This document shows, piece after piece, positions 8,411 to 17,376 of a stretch of DNA of 64,000 nucleotides. The translations under genes were made by a program, and so were the position numbers. Origin of the DNA: Parapedobacter tibetensis. Lineage in GTDB: Bacteria; Bacteroidota; Bacteroidia; Sphingobacteriales; Sphingobacteriaceae. The notes beneath the pieces were generated by a model. That model saw nothing but the letters and a program-made list of their open reading frames with translations, was not told where the DNA came from and ran no database searches. Numbering within the stretch: position 1 is the stretch's first letter; each line of letters starts with the position of its first letter. Location of the stretch: assembly GCF_024704835.1 (NCBI RefSeq), contig NZ_JAMXBE010000005.1, positions 62,001 to 126,000 on the forward strand. The letters run 5' to 3'.

Positions 8411-9358
8411 TTAATGCCACTCCTCCCTGCCCAATATCTTTTGGGCGGGGGTTGGGGTTGCTAGGGAATCCTGGGTGAGCGTTTGTTTAGTAAGATGCCT
8501 GATGTCGGGTTGCCCGGCATCCACCCATGCTGAATACCAGAAGCTCCCCACACTGATGATGGAAGCCCGCAACCTACGTTCCACCATGCCTTGCAGCGCC
8601 TCATGGTAGGCGAGGGAGTATTCCTCGGAATAAGCCCTGATCAAGGAGCGGTTACGTTCCACATAAGCATACTTCCGGTCGGCTGGAAACCGTTCATTCA
8701 ACTGGGCTTCGATGCCCAACACGGAATCCACCAAGCTGAAGCTTTCCTTCACAATACGCCAAGCGTCGTTCAAAGGTGACTCGATATAATGGGCACGGCC
8801 AACGAAAAAATTATATCCATCGGAAAATAATTCGGGTAACCTACTCTCCCAAAACGCATGGATACCTACTTGATTGGTGAGTTGACCATTGTAGTTGCTG
8901 GTGGTGTGCAAGGGTACATGGGCATCGGCCAAATAATGACCTATATCTGCTGAATAGCGCAATATCCGTTGGAAATCCTTTTCACCCAGTGCCGTGACCA
9001 AATTATGGTAACTCCGGTTGATCTGCCATGGTAAGATACCCGAAGCCAGCAACCTGCGTTCGGTGAATTTGCCAGCAGCTGCCGTCCAATGAATGGGGAT
9101 GCTGTCAAAAGGTTGTTCCCCATAATCATCCACATCAATGAAATGCCGAGGTGATTCGGCCGTATCCACATAACACCGCTTGTCGGCATCTATGGCGTGT
9201 TCGGTTATGTAATCTGCATGGTGCTTATAGAATCCAGCGATGTCGGTTGGCAAGGCAAATACCGCCATCCGATTGATGAGCTTATGGGCGTGGAAGCCCC
9301 ACGACGATAGCATGATAATCACAAGCACTGCTAACAGTAATAGGTAGATTCGGTTCAT
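8411..9358 (-). CDS. Zinc-dependent phospholipase C / S1-P1 nuclease-fold enzyme, secreted
   Basis: The 315-residue protein has an N-terminal membrane or signal segment (LLLLAVLVIIML) followed at once by WGFHAHKLINR. In S1/P1 nucleases and zinc phospholipases the mature N-terminal Trp and nearby His bind the trinuclear zinc site. Further ligands fit HFIDVDDYG, GHYLADAHVPLHTTSNYNG and GIHAFWESRLPEL. I place it in the Zn_dep_PLPC/S1-P1 superfamily and cannot decide between nuclease and phospholipase. It would act in the periplasm or outside. It runs convergently against the collagen-like lipoprotein gene. Confidence 0.8.
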   Translation of the reverse strand: MNRIYLLLLAVLVIIMLSSWGFHAHKLINRMAVFALPTDIAGFYKHHADYITEHAIDADKRCYVDTAESPRHFIDVDDYGEQPFDSIPIHWTAAAGKFTERRLLASGILPWQINRSYHNLVTALGEKDFQRILRYSADIGHYLADAHVPLHTTSNYNGQLTNQVGIHAFWESRLPELFSDGYNFFVGRAHYIESPLNDAWRIVKESFSLVDSVLGIEAQLNERFPADRKYAYVERNRSLIRAYSEEYSLAYHEALQGMVERRLRASIISVGSFWYSAWVDAGQPDIRHLTKQTLTQDSLATPTPAQKILGREEWH

Positions 9359-9681
9359 GACCTAAAATTAGTTGAATTATCGAAATATCACAAATTTTTC
9401 ACCTGTTTTTAATGTTGGGGTAATGTTAAATAGCGACATTGTCAGAAGGAAAATTGGATATGATCATGGTGAAAAGAATAGTAAAATGGATTTCGGGTTT
9501 GAAAAGCCGTATTTTTTTACGTTTTTTGGCCTCAGCGTTCAGACATTAGGTAGTTGGAAAGTTGAGAAGTTGGAACACGGATAACGCAGATCATGCGGAT
9601 TCGCACTGATGGTTATTTTTAATCTTTGCGAGAAAGAAGCCGGGAAGCTGATACTGGAAGTCTAATGTCCGTTGTGTCAAT
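9359..9681. other. Intergenic region with one dispersed-repeat copy
   Basis: No convincing gene lies in these 323 bp; a 70-codon frame at 9372-9584 has no family features. At 9572-9612 lies a copy of the dispersed repeat that begins GGAACACGGATAACGCAGAT, also seen near 18235-18264, 30216-30248 and 42527-42556. A TTTGCGAGAAAG stretch near 9627 resembles the other repeat family seen at 31537-31582. Confidence 0.6.
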
Positions 9682-10683
9682 ATGAAAATTTTATACGCAG
9701 TACAAGGAACGGGCAACGGCCACCTAAGCCGGGCAATGGATGTGGTACCCTGCCTGCAGCGGCGTGCGGAGGTTGATGTGCTGGTCAGTGGTATCCAAGC
9801 GGATTTGGAACTGCCTTTCCCCGTGAAGTACCGTATGCATGGGCTCAGCTTTATTTTTGGCAAATCCGGAGGGGTTGATCTATGGAAAACGTTCATGAGT
9901 TCGACCGTACGGAGGCTCGTTCAGGAAGTCAATACGCTTCCTATTGAACAATATGATTTGATCATCAATGATTTTGAGCCGATTTCTGCCTGGGCTTGCA
10001 ATACGCGTGATAAGGAGTGCATCGGCCTCAGTCACCAAGCGGCTGCAATGGATGCCCAATCGCCAAAACCAAAGGAAGCGGATATGGTAGGCAAATTCAT
10101 CATGAAAAATTATGCACCCGCCACAATCAATTATGGATTTCACTTCAAGAAGTATAGCCACCGAACTTTTACACCGGTCATCCGGCAGCAAGTGCGTCAG
10201 CTGGATGTGGCAGACCAAGGGCATTATACCGTTTATCTTCCCGCGTATGACGATACCAGGTTACTCAAGCATTTGATGCGTTTTCCCGATATCCGTTGGC
10301 AAGTATTTTCCAAACATAATAAAACCCCATTCGAGATGCGCAACGTTAGCGTCCAGCCCATCGCCAATGAGCTTTTTATCCAAAGTATGGCGACATCGGC
10401 AGGTGTGCTATGCGGTGCCGGGTTCGAAACCCCGGCAGAAGCGCTCTTTCTACAAAAAAAACTATTGGTCATCCCCATGAAAAATCAATACGAACAGCAC
10501 CTCAACGCGGCCGCGCTTGAGGAGATGGGCGTGCCTGTGATCAAAAACCTGAAGCCCAAAAATGATGTAGCTATTGAAACTTGGCTGAATGGTAAACAAA
10601 CCATTTCGGTAGATTACCCCGATTGCACGCAGGCAATCATCGATAAGCTGTTGGAAACGCATGTGGCTAAGGCATTGGTATAG
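9682..10683 (+). CDS. Glycosyltransferase of the MJ1255/VC2487-like GT-B family
   Basis: The 333-residue protein starts with MKILYAVQGTGNGHLSRAMD, the glycine-rich N-terminal loop of GT-B enzymes related to MurG and macroside transferases. The C-terminal nucleotide-sugar site fits GVLCGAGFETPAEALFLQKKLLVIPM near residues 235-260, followed by QYEQHLNAAALEEMGVPV. It should transfer a sugar from an activated donor in the cytoplasm; the acceptor is unknown. It is followed after 3 bp by a GH1 beta-glucosidase gene, so the two are almost surely cotranscribed. Confidence 0.85.
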   Translation: MKILYAVQGTGNGHLSRAMDVVPCLQRRAEVDVLVSGIQADLELPFPVKYRMHGLSFIFGKSGGVDLWKTFMSSTVRRLVQEVNTLPIEQYDLIINDFEPISAWACNTRDKECIGLSHQAAAMDAQSPKPKEADMVGKFIMKNYAPATINYGFHFKKYSHRTFTPVIRQQVRQLDVADQGHYTVYLPAYDDTRLLKHLMRFPDIRWQVFSKHNKTPFEMRNVSVQPIANELFIQSMATSAGVLCGAGFETPAEALFLQKKLLVIPMKNQYEQHLNAAALEEMGVPVIKNLKPKNDVAIETWLNGKQTISVDYPDCTQAIIDKLLETHVAKALV

Positions 10684-10686
10684 CGA

Positions 10687-12024
10687 ATGGTAAGGGAGGA
10701 TTTCGGACAAGATTTTCAATGGGGGGTATCCAGTGCGGCTTTTCAAACTGAGGGGGCAGTTGATGCCGATGGTAAAGGATCATCGATATGGGACACTTTT
10801 ACGGGACGTAAAGGTAAAATCAAGCATAATTATCACGCCCGTGTGGCAAATGATTTTTACAACCGGTATCAAGAAGATATCGCATTGGTGAGGGAGATGC
10901 ATATTCCCAATTTCCGGTTTTCCCTTTCATGGCCCCGTGTTTTCCCAAATGGTATTGGCCCCGAAAACCCTAAAGCTATTGCCTATTACGACCGATTGAT
11001 TGATTACTGCCTGGAAAAAGGTGTCACACCTTGGGTAACACTCTACCACTGGGATTTGCCCCAAGCTTTGCAGGATCGGGGCGGTTGGACAAACCGTAAC
11101 ATCATTTTTTGGCTGGAAGAATATGCAGCATCTGCTGCTAAACACTTTGGTGACCGTGTGCAGCACTGGATGGTGCTTAACGAACCCACGGTATTTACCG
11201 GTGCCGGATACTTTTTCGGCGTGCATGCACCTGGACTTACCGGGCTACGGAATTTCTTTCCCGCTGCACATCATGCAGCCTTGGCGATGGGTAGGGTAGG
11301 ACGCCTTCTCCGCTCGGCATTGCCGCAAGCGCAGCTGGGCAGTACCTTTTCCTGTTCCAGTATCCATCCATTCAGTTCAAAGCCACGTGACGTACGGGCG
11401 GCTACGCGGGCAGATGCATTGATAAATCGCCTGTTCATCGAGCCACTGCTCGGGCTGGGTTATCCCATAGCAGATTTGAACGCCTTACAAGGAATGGAAA
11501 AATACATGCTTGCAGGGGATGATCAATCCCTGCCCTTCGATTTCGACTTCATTGGTATCCAAAATTATACCCGTGAAGTGGTGAAGCATTCCTATTTTGT
11601 GCCTTACCTGCGGGCACGTCTTGTGGAAGCCAAAAAACGCAAAGTCGAGGCAGTTACCGAAATGGGGTGGGAGGTGTATCCGCCTGCTATTTATGAAATG
11701 ATCAAAAAATTCAGTGCATATCCCAATATCCCCAAGATTTATGTCACTGAAAACGGGGCCGCTTTTCCCGATGAGGTGAGGGAAGGGAGCGTACGTGACC
11801 CCTTACGTGTGCAATACCTAGGGAGCCATATGGAGCAGGTGCTACGAGCCAAGCAGGAGGGATGTAACGTGCAGGGTTATTTTGTGTGGACATTGACCGA
11901 CAATTTCGAATGGGCGGAGGGGTACCACCCGCGTTTTGGCCTGGTGCACGTGGATTTCGAAACGCAACAGCGGATTGTGAAGGAATCGGGGAGATGGTAT
12001 GGAGCGTTTTTGTCAGGCCAATGA
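10687..12024 (+). CDS. Family 1 beta-glucosidase
   Basis: The 445-residue enzyme of glycoside hydrolase family 1 hydrolyses beta-linked glucosides or related sugars from the non-reducing end. The catalytic acid/base is E166 in LNEPT and the nucleophile is E355 in YVTENGAAF. The family markers FQWGVSSAAFQTEGA near the start and TLYHWDLPQAL near residue 120 are intact. It has no signal peptide and is therefore cytoplasmic. The length is normal. It begins 3 bp after the glycosyltransferase stop codon, an unusual pairing of glycoside synthesis and breakdown in one operon. Confidence 0.93.
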   Translation: MVREDFGQDFQWGVSSAAFQTEGAVDADGKGSSIWDTFTGRKGKIKHNYHARVANDFYNRYQEDIALVREMHIPNFRFSLSWPRVFPNGIGPENPKAIAYYDRLIDYCLEKGVTPWVTLYHWDLPQALQDRGGWTNRNIIFWLEEYAASAAKHFGDRVQHWMVLNEPTVFTGAGYFFGVHAPGLTGLRNFFPAAHHAALAMGRVGRLLRSALPQAQLGSTFSCSSIHPFSSKPRDVRAATRADALINRLFIEPLLGLGYPIADLNALQGMEKYMLAGDDQSLPFDFDFIGIQNYTREVVKHSYFVPYLRARLVEAKKRKVEAVTEMGWEVYPPAIYEMIKKFSAYPNIPKIYVTENGAAFPDEVREGSVRDPLRVQYLGSHMEQVLRAKQEGCNVQGYFVWTLTDNFEWAEGYHPRFGLVHVDFETQQRIVKESGRWYGAFLSGQ

Positions 12025-12124
12025 TTTTGTTGGTGGCAGGTGATGGGTTGTCAGTCCTTTTGTCACCATAATGACATTTCTTTTTGCGGATTCAACAAGT
12101 TGGTCGTTTTCCAAGTAACATGGC

Positions 12125-12880
12125 ATGGTTTTGTACTGGTTCATTCCAGGATTAGGTAGTTCTTTTGCTTTCATTTTTGCGTTATTATCAGTGGCTGAAT
12201 TTCTCGAATTTATCAATAACCTCACGAATCCAGATTGGATTGTCGAACACGGTGGCCTTTATTTATTGTTATTCATTGTTTTTGCTGAGACGGGTATCCT
12301 GATTGGCTTTTTCCTGCCGGGTGATCCCATACTCTTTATTGCTGGGATTATCATTGCCAACATCTCGCTTGGCCCCCTTGATTCCGTGATGACCCTCTTG
12401 TATTGGATTGCCTTGATATCTGTAGCGGGAATTCTGGGTAATTTTGTGGGTTATTGGTGCGGTAAATATTTTGGACATCGATTGTTGAAGCAGAAAGACA
12501 CGTGGTTTTTCAAGAAGGCATATGTTTTTAGGGCCCAGGAGTTTTACCACAAAAGGGGAGGGATGGCGATTATCTTTGCCCGTTTTCTCCCCGTTGTGCG
12601 CACATTTGCCCCGATAGTGGCTGGCATTGTGGAGATGGATTTCAAAAAATTCGCCTTATATAATATCATTGGAGGTATTCTTTGGGTAGGCAGCTTGGTT
12701 ACATTGGGCTATCTGCTTGGTGAAAATGAATGGGTACAGCGCAACTTGGAATATGTGATTATAGGCATTGTGGTGCTGGCGACAGCTCCGGTACTCGTGC
12801 GGATGATTACGGGCAAGAAAAAGGTGGTAACGGCGGAAGCCGGGACTGAACCGGAGATCTTTGAAAGGGAAGAGTATTAA
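12125..12880 (+). CDS. DedA family membrane protein
   Basis: The 251-residue protein has a VTT/SNARE-associated DedA domain. Its marks are the re-entrant-loop motif ETGILIGFFLPGDPILFIAG near residue 58 and FARFLPVVRTFAPIVAG near 155. Hydrophobic segments flank both. DedA proteins are inner-membrane carriers or flippases; some members flip undecaprenyl phosphate or phosphatidylethanolamine. The lipid moved by this one is not known. The ATG at 12125 gives a longer hydrophobic N-terminus than many members, and a later start is possible. It lies 100 bp after the GH1 gene and may share its transcript. Confidence 0.88.
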   Translation: MVLYWFIPGLGSSFAFIFALLSVAEFLEFINNLTNPDWIVEHGGLYLLLFIVFAETGILIGFFLPGDPILFIAGIIIANISLGPLDSVMTLLYWIALISVAGILGNFVGYWCGKYFGHRLLKQKDTWFFKKAYVFRAQEFYHKRGGMAIIFARFLPVVRTFAPIVAGIVEMDFKKFALYNIIGGILWVGSLVTLGYLLGENEWVQRNLEYVIIGIVVLATAPVLVRMITGKKKVVTAEAGTEPEIFEREEY

Positions 12881-12897
12881 TCGCTCATCATTAATCG

Positions 12898-13938
12898 CTA
12901 TGGTGAAACCATGAGCGGGAGTGTACCGCCATCAATCAGCCCTCGGGCATAAATGCCTTTTTCATATAACAATATTTCCCCGTTTTTGCCGGATTGTACG
13001 GAGGCGTCTATGGCCAATAATTTACCATTAAACATGTTACGGATTTCTCCTGAAGGTGTATGCCCTACTATTATCCGGCGTTTATTGAAGTAATGTAGGA
13101 TATCGACCATATCTTCCTCACGGAATTTCCCACTAAAATACCCGCGATACCAGAGAGGACCCTTACTTGTTGCCAGAAAATGGAGTTGCTTATCATACCA
13201 CCATTTGGTCTTGGATTGGGGGTATATGCTATCGATAAATAGGGTGTTGATTTGGGAAATAGAGAATGCGTTATCCACCAATTCTGGCGATGCGCCTGCA
13301 TGGGTGATGAGGTCATCATTGATGGTCAGCATAATTGGGCGCTTATGTAGCCACCGGCCTAACAAGGTACTGGGGCCGTACAGCTCGTGGTGGGTTGTTC
13401 CCATAAGCGTGGCGGTAGTAAGGTATTTTTGGTCTACATACCCCAGGTCATCGTCCATGACCATGGCCTCATGATTGCCACAGAGAAAGTGTACACGGCC
13501 ACCGGCTGCCAAGGCTTGGCTCTCTAATTTATAGGTAAGCCAAAGGGCTTCAGTCACACCTATGCCCCTGTCCATGATATCGCCCAGTATGATGAGGTGA
13601 CCCGCACCGTATGACCAATTAAGCGCAGAATCGATGATACCATGTGCTTTCAACAGTATTACGTACAAGTCAAATTGACCGTGGATGTCGCTGATGGCCG
13701 CATAGTTGGCAATGCCTTCGAATTGGTATTGCCGGCCATAATCTTCACTCAACATATGGGTATAATGCGGATAGGGATTGAAACCGTATATGCTTTCAAA
13801 ACCATTGGCATTTTCCGATCGGTCGAACAGTGATTTAACAACACCACTATCTATCCAACATACGAGGAATCCGGAATCCGTTATCCATACATGAGGCCCT
13901 TCGTTAAAAAGGCTATCGCGTAATTTTGCTCCGAGCAT
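12898..13938 (-). CDS. Calcineurin-like metallophosphoesterase (PPP type)
   Basis: The 346-residue protein carries the metal-binding motifs of the PPP phosphatases in order: ISDIHGQFDL, then LIILGDIMDRG, then FLCGNHEAM, with later histidines in LITHAG and IIVGHTPSG. It would hydrolyse phosphoester bonds; the substrate is unknown. The first ATG is at 13938, but the frame is open for about 26 further codons upstream. That stretch reads IVTLHLYLGIILVTPSQ, like a signal peptide, yet has no ATG, GTG or TTG. The true start is therefore uncertain. The gene converges on the DedA gene and diverges from the MFS gene. Confidence 0.83.
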   Translation of the reverse strand: MLGAKLRDSLFNEGPHVWITDSGFLVCWIDSGVVKSLFDRSENANGFESIYGFNPYPHYTHMLSEDYGRQYQFEGIANYAAISDIHGQFDLYVILLKAHGIIDSALNWSYGAGHLIILGDIMDRGIGVTEALWLTYKLESQALAAGGRVHFLCGNHEAMVMDDDLGYVDQKYLTTATLMGTTHHELYGPSTLLGRWLHKRPIMLTINDDLITHAGASPELVDNAFSISQINTLFIDSIYPQSKTKWWYDKQLHFLATSKGPLWYRGYFSGKFREEDMVDILHYFNKRRIIVGHTPSGEIRNMFNGKLLAIDASVQSGKNGEILLYEKGIYARGLIDGGTLPLMVSP

Positions 13939-14035
13939 CTGTGAGGGTGTAACAAGTATTATACCTAAATACAGATGAAGGGTAACAATGGGGATGATAT
14001 TATAAGACTTAACTGAAATCTTAGGTCAGGATTTT

Positions 14036-14043
14036 TACCTTTG
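14036..14043 (+). promoter_or_regulatory. -7 box of the Fsr-like transporter gene
   Basis: TACCTTTG matches the Bacteroidota -7 consensus TAnnTTTG and would give a start near 14047, 19 nt before the ATG. A -33 TTG is not evident. Confidence 0.6.
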
Positions 14044-14065
14044 CACAAATATCATTTCCGTACAT

Positions 14066-15289
14066 ATGGACACCGAAGAATCCACCAATACTAAAGAAGT
14101 TTCTAGAACCATATACCCCGTATTATTTGCATTGAGCTTTTCGCATTTGCTCAATGACACCATCCAATCCCTCATCCCAGCCATTTATCCGATTGTAAAG
14201 GGCTCCTTCCACCTGAGTTTTGCACAGATTGGGGTGATTACACTTGTTTTCCAGCTATCATCTTCTTTATTACAGCCGCTCGTTGGCATATTTACGGATA
14301 GAAAACCTTATCCTTATGCGTTGCCAGTGGGGATGGGGTTTAGCCTCACTGGGCTGGTCATGCTCGCCATGGCACCAAGTTACCTTTGGCTATTGGTCGC
14401 AGTTGCCTTCGTAGGAGCGGGGTCATCGGTGTTCCACCCTGAGGCCTCTCGTATGGCTTATGTAGCTTCAGGTGGCAGACGAGGGTTTGCACAATCGCTT
14501 TTCCAAGTGGGAGGCAACGCTGGGAGTGCGATTGGCCCGCTATTGGCCGCTATGCTTATCGCCCCCTTTGGGCGCTTCAATGTCATTTGGTTTTCGTTTG
14601 CAGCGTTGGTCGCTATCGTCATCCTTTACCGAATTGGCAAATGGTATAAACCGAAATCCATCCGCAATTACATCCTGCGTAAAAACAAAGTCAAGGAGGC
14701 AGTGCAGCAGACCTTGCCCCGTAAAACGGTAGTGGTATCTATCGTTGTCCTGCTGGTGCTCATTTTCTCGAAATATTTTTACTTCGCAAGCATTACCAGT
14801 TATTATACCTTTTATGTGATGGATAAATTTGGTGTATCGGTACAGCAATCGCAGTTATATTTATTCGTTTTCCTCTTCGCGGTCGCTGCGGGAACCATGA
14901 TTGGGGGGCCTTTGGGCGACCGTATTGGGCGCAAATACGTGATATGGTTATCTATTTTGGGGGCTTCACCATTCACATTGATGTTGCCTTATGCCAACCT
15001 GTTTTGGACCATTACCCTATCATTTATCATTGGGATGATCATCGCATCCGCATTTTCGGCGATTTTGGTGTATGCACAAGAACTGTTGCCCGGAAATGTG
15101 GGCATGGTATCGGGATTGTTTTTTGGCTTCGCATTTGGTATGGGTGGGATAGGATCGGCTGTGCTTGGTAAGTTGGCGGATACCCAGGGTATTGGCTACG
15201 TCTACCATATATGCGCTTTCCTGCCACTCATCGGGATAGTCGCAGCGTTTTTGCCAGATTTAAAGAAAACAACCTCAAGGAAAAAATAA
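14066..15289 (+). CDS. MFS transporter, fosmidomycin-resistance (Fsr) type
   Basis: The 407-residue inner-membrane protein has about 12 hydrophobic segments. It matches the Fsr subfamily of the major facilitator superfamily at its start, LSFSHLLNDTIQSLIPAIYP, and in GAGSSVFHPEASRMAY. The conserved loop GPLGDRIGRKYVIW lies near residue 282. Fsr proteins export fosmidomycin and other small drugs using the proton gradient; the natural substrate is unknown. A charged loop (residues 190-225) separates the two halves. The gene is divergent from the metallophosphoesterase gene. Confidence 0.88.
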   Translation: MDTEESTNTKEVSRTIYPVLFALSFSHLLNDTIQSLIPAIYPIVKGSFHLSFAQIGVITLVFQLSSSLLQPLVGIFTDRKPYPYALPVGMGFSLTGLVMLAMAPSYLWLLVAVAFVGAGSSVFHPEASRMAYVASGGRRGFAQSLFQVGGNAGSAIGPLLAAMLIAPFGRFNVIWFSFAALVAIVILYRIGKWYKPKSIRNYILRKNKVKEAVQQTLPRKTVVVSIVVLLVLIFSKYFYFASITSYYTFYVMDKFGVSVQQSQLYLFVFLFAVAAGTMIGGPLGDRIGRKYVIWLSILGASPFTLMLPYANLFWTITLSFIIGMIIASAFSAILVYAQELLPGNVGMVSGLFFGFAFGMGGIGSAVLGKLADTQGIGYVYHICAFLPLIGIVAAFLPDLKKTTSRKK

Positions 15290-15294
15290 GTGTG

Positions 15295-15302
15295 TATATT
15301 TG
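15295..15302 (+). promoter_or_regulatory. -7 box before FKBP remnant / aldo-keto reductase
   Basis: TATATTTG fits TAnnTTTG. It lies 5 bases after the transporter stop and 55 bases before the next ATG, which suggests that the following genes have their own promoter. No clear -33 element is visible. Confidence 0.5.
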
Positions 15303-15356
15303 ACACTCCAAGAGCAAAAACCTATGGGGTTTTATCAATTTTAGATTGAACATGAT

Positions 15357-15554
15357 ATGAAGTTGACATTTATAGTGACAGGGATTATGATGCTCGTGGA
15401 TGCACATTACCGATTTTATGTCCCCTACAAACTGGGTTATGGTTCGAGCGGTGCGGGCCAGCTTATTCCCCCGTATAGTGTGTTGATATTCGATGTCGAA
15501 CTTATTGCGATTCAGAAAAATACAAGCGGAGAACAGGTAGTAGAAAACGAATGA
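15357..15554 (+). pseudogene. Remnant of an FKBP-type peptidyl-prolyl isomerase (C-terminal half)
   Basis: The 65 codons encode YRFYVPYKLGYGSSGAGQLI followed by PPYSVLIFDVELIAIQ, which is the end of an FKBP domain (compare the family pattern IPxxLGYGxxGxG-IPPxxxLxFxVEL). The first half of the domain, about 60 residues with several active-site aromatics, is missing; only 18 codons precede the recognisable part. A working isomerase is unlikely. The TGA overlaps the ATG of the next gene (ATGA), so translation of the remnant may still lead ribosomes into the reductase gene. That could explain why the frame stays open. Confidence 0.75.
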
Positions 15555-16447
15555 ACCAGTTAGGCAAATCGGATTTGTACGTCAGCCGTGTCAGCTTCGG
15601 CTGCATGTCATTGGGTGAAAACCAAGCGGCTAACAGTGAAGTCTTGCGTAAAGCAGCCGATAGGGGGATCAATTATTTCGATACGGCCGACTTGTACCAA
15701 AAGGGACTGAATGAATTATACGTAGGGGAAGCGCTTAAACCTATCCGCAAGGATGTGATTATTGCCACAAAAGTAGGCAACCAGTGGCGTACAGATGGTA
15801 GTGGTTGGGATTGGAACCCAAGCAAGGATTACATCCTGAAGAGTGTGGAGCAGAGCCTCAAGCGACTCAAAACGGATTATATAGACCTCTACCAATTACA
15901 TGGGGGAACCATCGAAGACCCCATCGACGAGACGATAGAAGCGTTTGAGTTGCTCAAGCAACAGGGAAAAATACGATGGTACGGTATCTCATCCATCCGG
16001 CCAAACGTAATTAGGGAGTATGTAGCGCGATCCAATATGGTCAGTGTGATGATGCAATATAGCTTGCTGGACCACCGGCCGGAAGAGGAAGTGCTGCAAT
16101 TGCTCCATGATCAAGGTATCAGTGTGGTATGCCGTGGGGCAGTTGCCCAAGGCTTGCTCCTGGGGAAAGAGGCCGAAACCTATTTGCAATACACAGACAG
16201 TGAGGTTTCTAGGGCTGCAAAGGCGGTGGCCAAAATGGCAACCGAAGGTGGGCTGTCTAAACTGGATGTAGCATTGGGCTACGTATGGGGGCACCCGGCG
16301 GTAGCTACCGCAGCGCTGGGTATAAGAACGTCTGCGCAATTGGATGAGGCTATCCATGTGTTGCAACATGCCAAACCGTTGGCCGAAAGCCAGCGAAGCC
16401 AATTGCACCAATCGGTTAGAAACTATACCTATGAGGTACATCGTTAA
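15551..16447 (+). CDS. Aldo/keto reductase
   Basis: The 298-residue (alpha/beta)8 barrel oxidoreductase uses NADPH. The catalytic tetrad fits D and Y in FDTADLYQKG (about 44-53), K in IIATKVGNQW and H in LYQLHGG. The tail carries the cofactor-binding stretch AALGIRTSAQLDEA. The substrate is unknown. The start codon overlaps the stop of the FKBP remnant by four bases, giving translational coupling. The next gene, a sugar isomerase-like protein, follows after 18 bp, so the reductase and isomerase form one transcript. Confidence 0.9.
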   Translation: MNQLGKSDLYVSRVSFGCMSLGENQAANSEVLRKAADRGINYFDTADLYQKGLNELYVGEALKPIRKDVIIATKVGNQWRTDGSGWDWNPSKDYILKSVEQSLKRLKTDYIDLYQLHGGTIEDPIDETIEAFELLKQQGKIRWYGISSIRPNVIREYVARSNMVSVMMQYSLLDHRPEEEVLQLLHDQGISVVCRGAVAQGLLLGKEAETYLQYTDSEVSRAAKAVAKMATEGGLSKLDVALGYVWGHPAVATAALGIRTSAQLDEAIHVLQHAKPLAESQRSQLHQSVRNYTYEVHR

Positions 16448-16465
16448 CTAAATAACTAATTATAA

Positions 16466-17329
16466 ATGAACATGAAACAATTTTTTAAAATGAGTATCCG
16501 TAGCATTGCATTTGTGGCGTTGAGTGTGATTTCCATGCAAATGGTCGTGGCGCAACAATACCCAGAGAAGAAACTGGGTTGGTATCTCTCAGTCCAAACA
16601 TACACGTTCAAAGAATACACGTTTTTCGAAGCGGTGGATAAGACACGGAATGCGGGCCTGCGGTCGGTAGAGGCTTATAACGGACAGGAGATTGGTGGTG
16701 GTATTGAGGGCAAGATGGATTATAAGATGGATGCGACAAAGCGTAATGCCATTAAGAAGGCTTTGAAGAAGAAGAAAGTGAAGCTGTGTGCATTTGGCGT
16801 GGTAAATGGCAATACCGAAGAAGAATGGAAACAATTATTCGAATTTGCCAAGGCGATGGGTATCAAGGTCATCAATTCGGAGCCGAAGGAAGAGTTTTTG
16901 CCATTGATCGGTCAATTGGCCACGCAATATAAAATAAAAGTGGGTATTCATAACCATCCAGAACCTTCACATTATTGGAGCCCGCAAGTGGTGCTCGAGG
17001 CCATAGCCAAAGCCAATAGTGAATATGTGGGGGCCTGCGCCGATATCGGTCATTGGGTGCGGTCCGGATTGGATCCCGTGGAAAGCCTGAAGAAATATGA
17101 AGGACACTTGGTAAGTCTTCATTTCAAGGATTTGGAGGAAAAGTCGCGTAAAACACATGATGTACATTGGGGTACCGGTGTATGCAATGTGGAAGGGGTG
17201 ATTGCTGAGTTGAAGCGTCAAGGCTTCAAGGGGAATATTTCTGCGGAATACGAGCACAATTGGGAGAACAATGCTGGTGACGTAGCCCAAAGTGTAAAGA
17301 ATTTCAGGGAAATTTTGACTAGGCTTTAG
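16466..17329 (+). CDS. Secreted sugar phosphate isomerase/epimerase-like TIM barrel protein
   Basis: The 287-residue protein has a signal peptide of about 29 residues ending MVVAQQ. An AP endonuclease 2-type TIM barrel follows (xylose isomerase-like superfamily), marked by GIHNHPEPSHYW, CADIGHWVRSGLDP, LHFKDL and SAEYEHNW. These His, Asp and Glu residues are typical metal ligands of the fold. Export to the periplasm is common for Bacteroidota members of the family, which act on sugars or inositols. Two start codons lie six bases apart (16466 and 16472). It is in an operon with the aldo/keto reductase gene. Confidence 0.87.
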   Translation: MNMKQFFKMSIRSIAFVALSVISMQMVVAQQYPEKKLGWYLSVQTYTFKEYTFFEAVDKTRNAGLRSVEAYNGQEIGGGIEGKMDYKMDATKRNAIKKALKKKKVKLCAFGVVNGNTEEEWKQLFEFAKAMGIKVINSEPKEEFLPLIGQLATQYKIKVGIHNHPEPSHYWSPQVVLEAIAKANSEYVGACADIGHWVRSGLDPVESLKKYEGHLVSLHFKDLEEKSRKTHDVHWGTGVCNVEGVIAELKRQGFKGNISAEYEHNWENNAGDVAQSVKNFREILTRL

Positions 17330-17350
17330 TTATTTTATTAGTCGATAATC

Positions 17351-17376
17351 GGCAGGCTTATAGTTTATTGCCTGCC
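17351..17376. terminator. Hairpin between convergent genes
   Basis: GGCAGGC (17351-17357) pairs with GCCTGCC (17370-17376). The right arm lies in the last codons of kdsB. There is only a short T run, so terminator activity is uncertain. It could serve both convergent transcripts. Confidence 0.45.

Noticed and set aside
9372..9584. 70-codon reading frame as a gene
   Set aside because: It shows no family, signal or composition support, and its end runs into a dispersed repeat.
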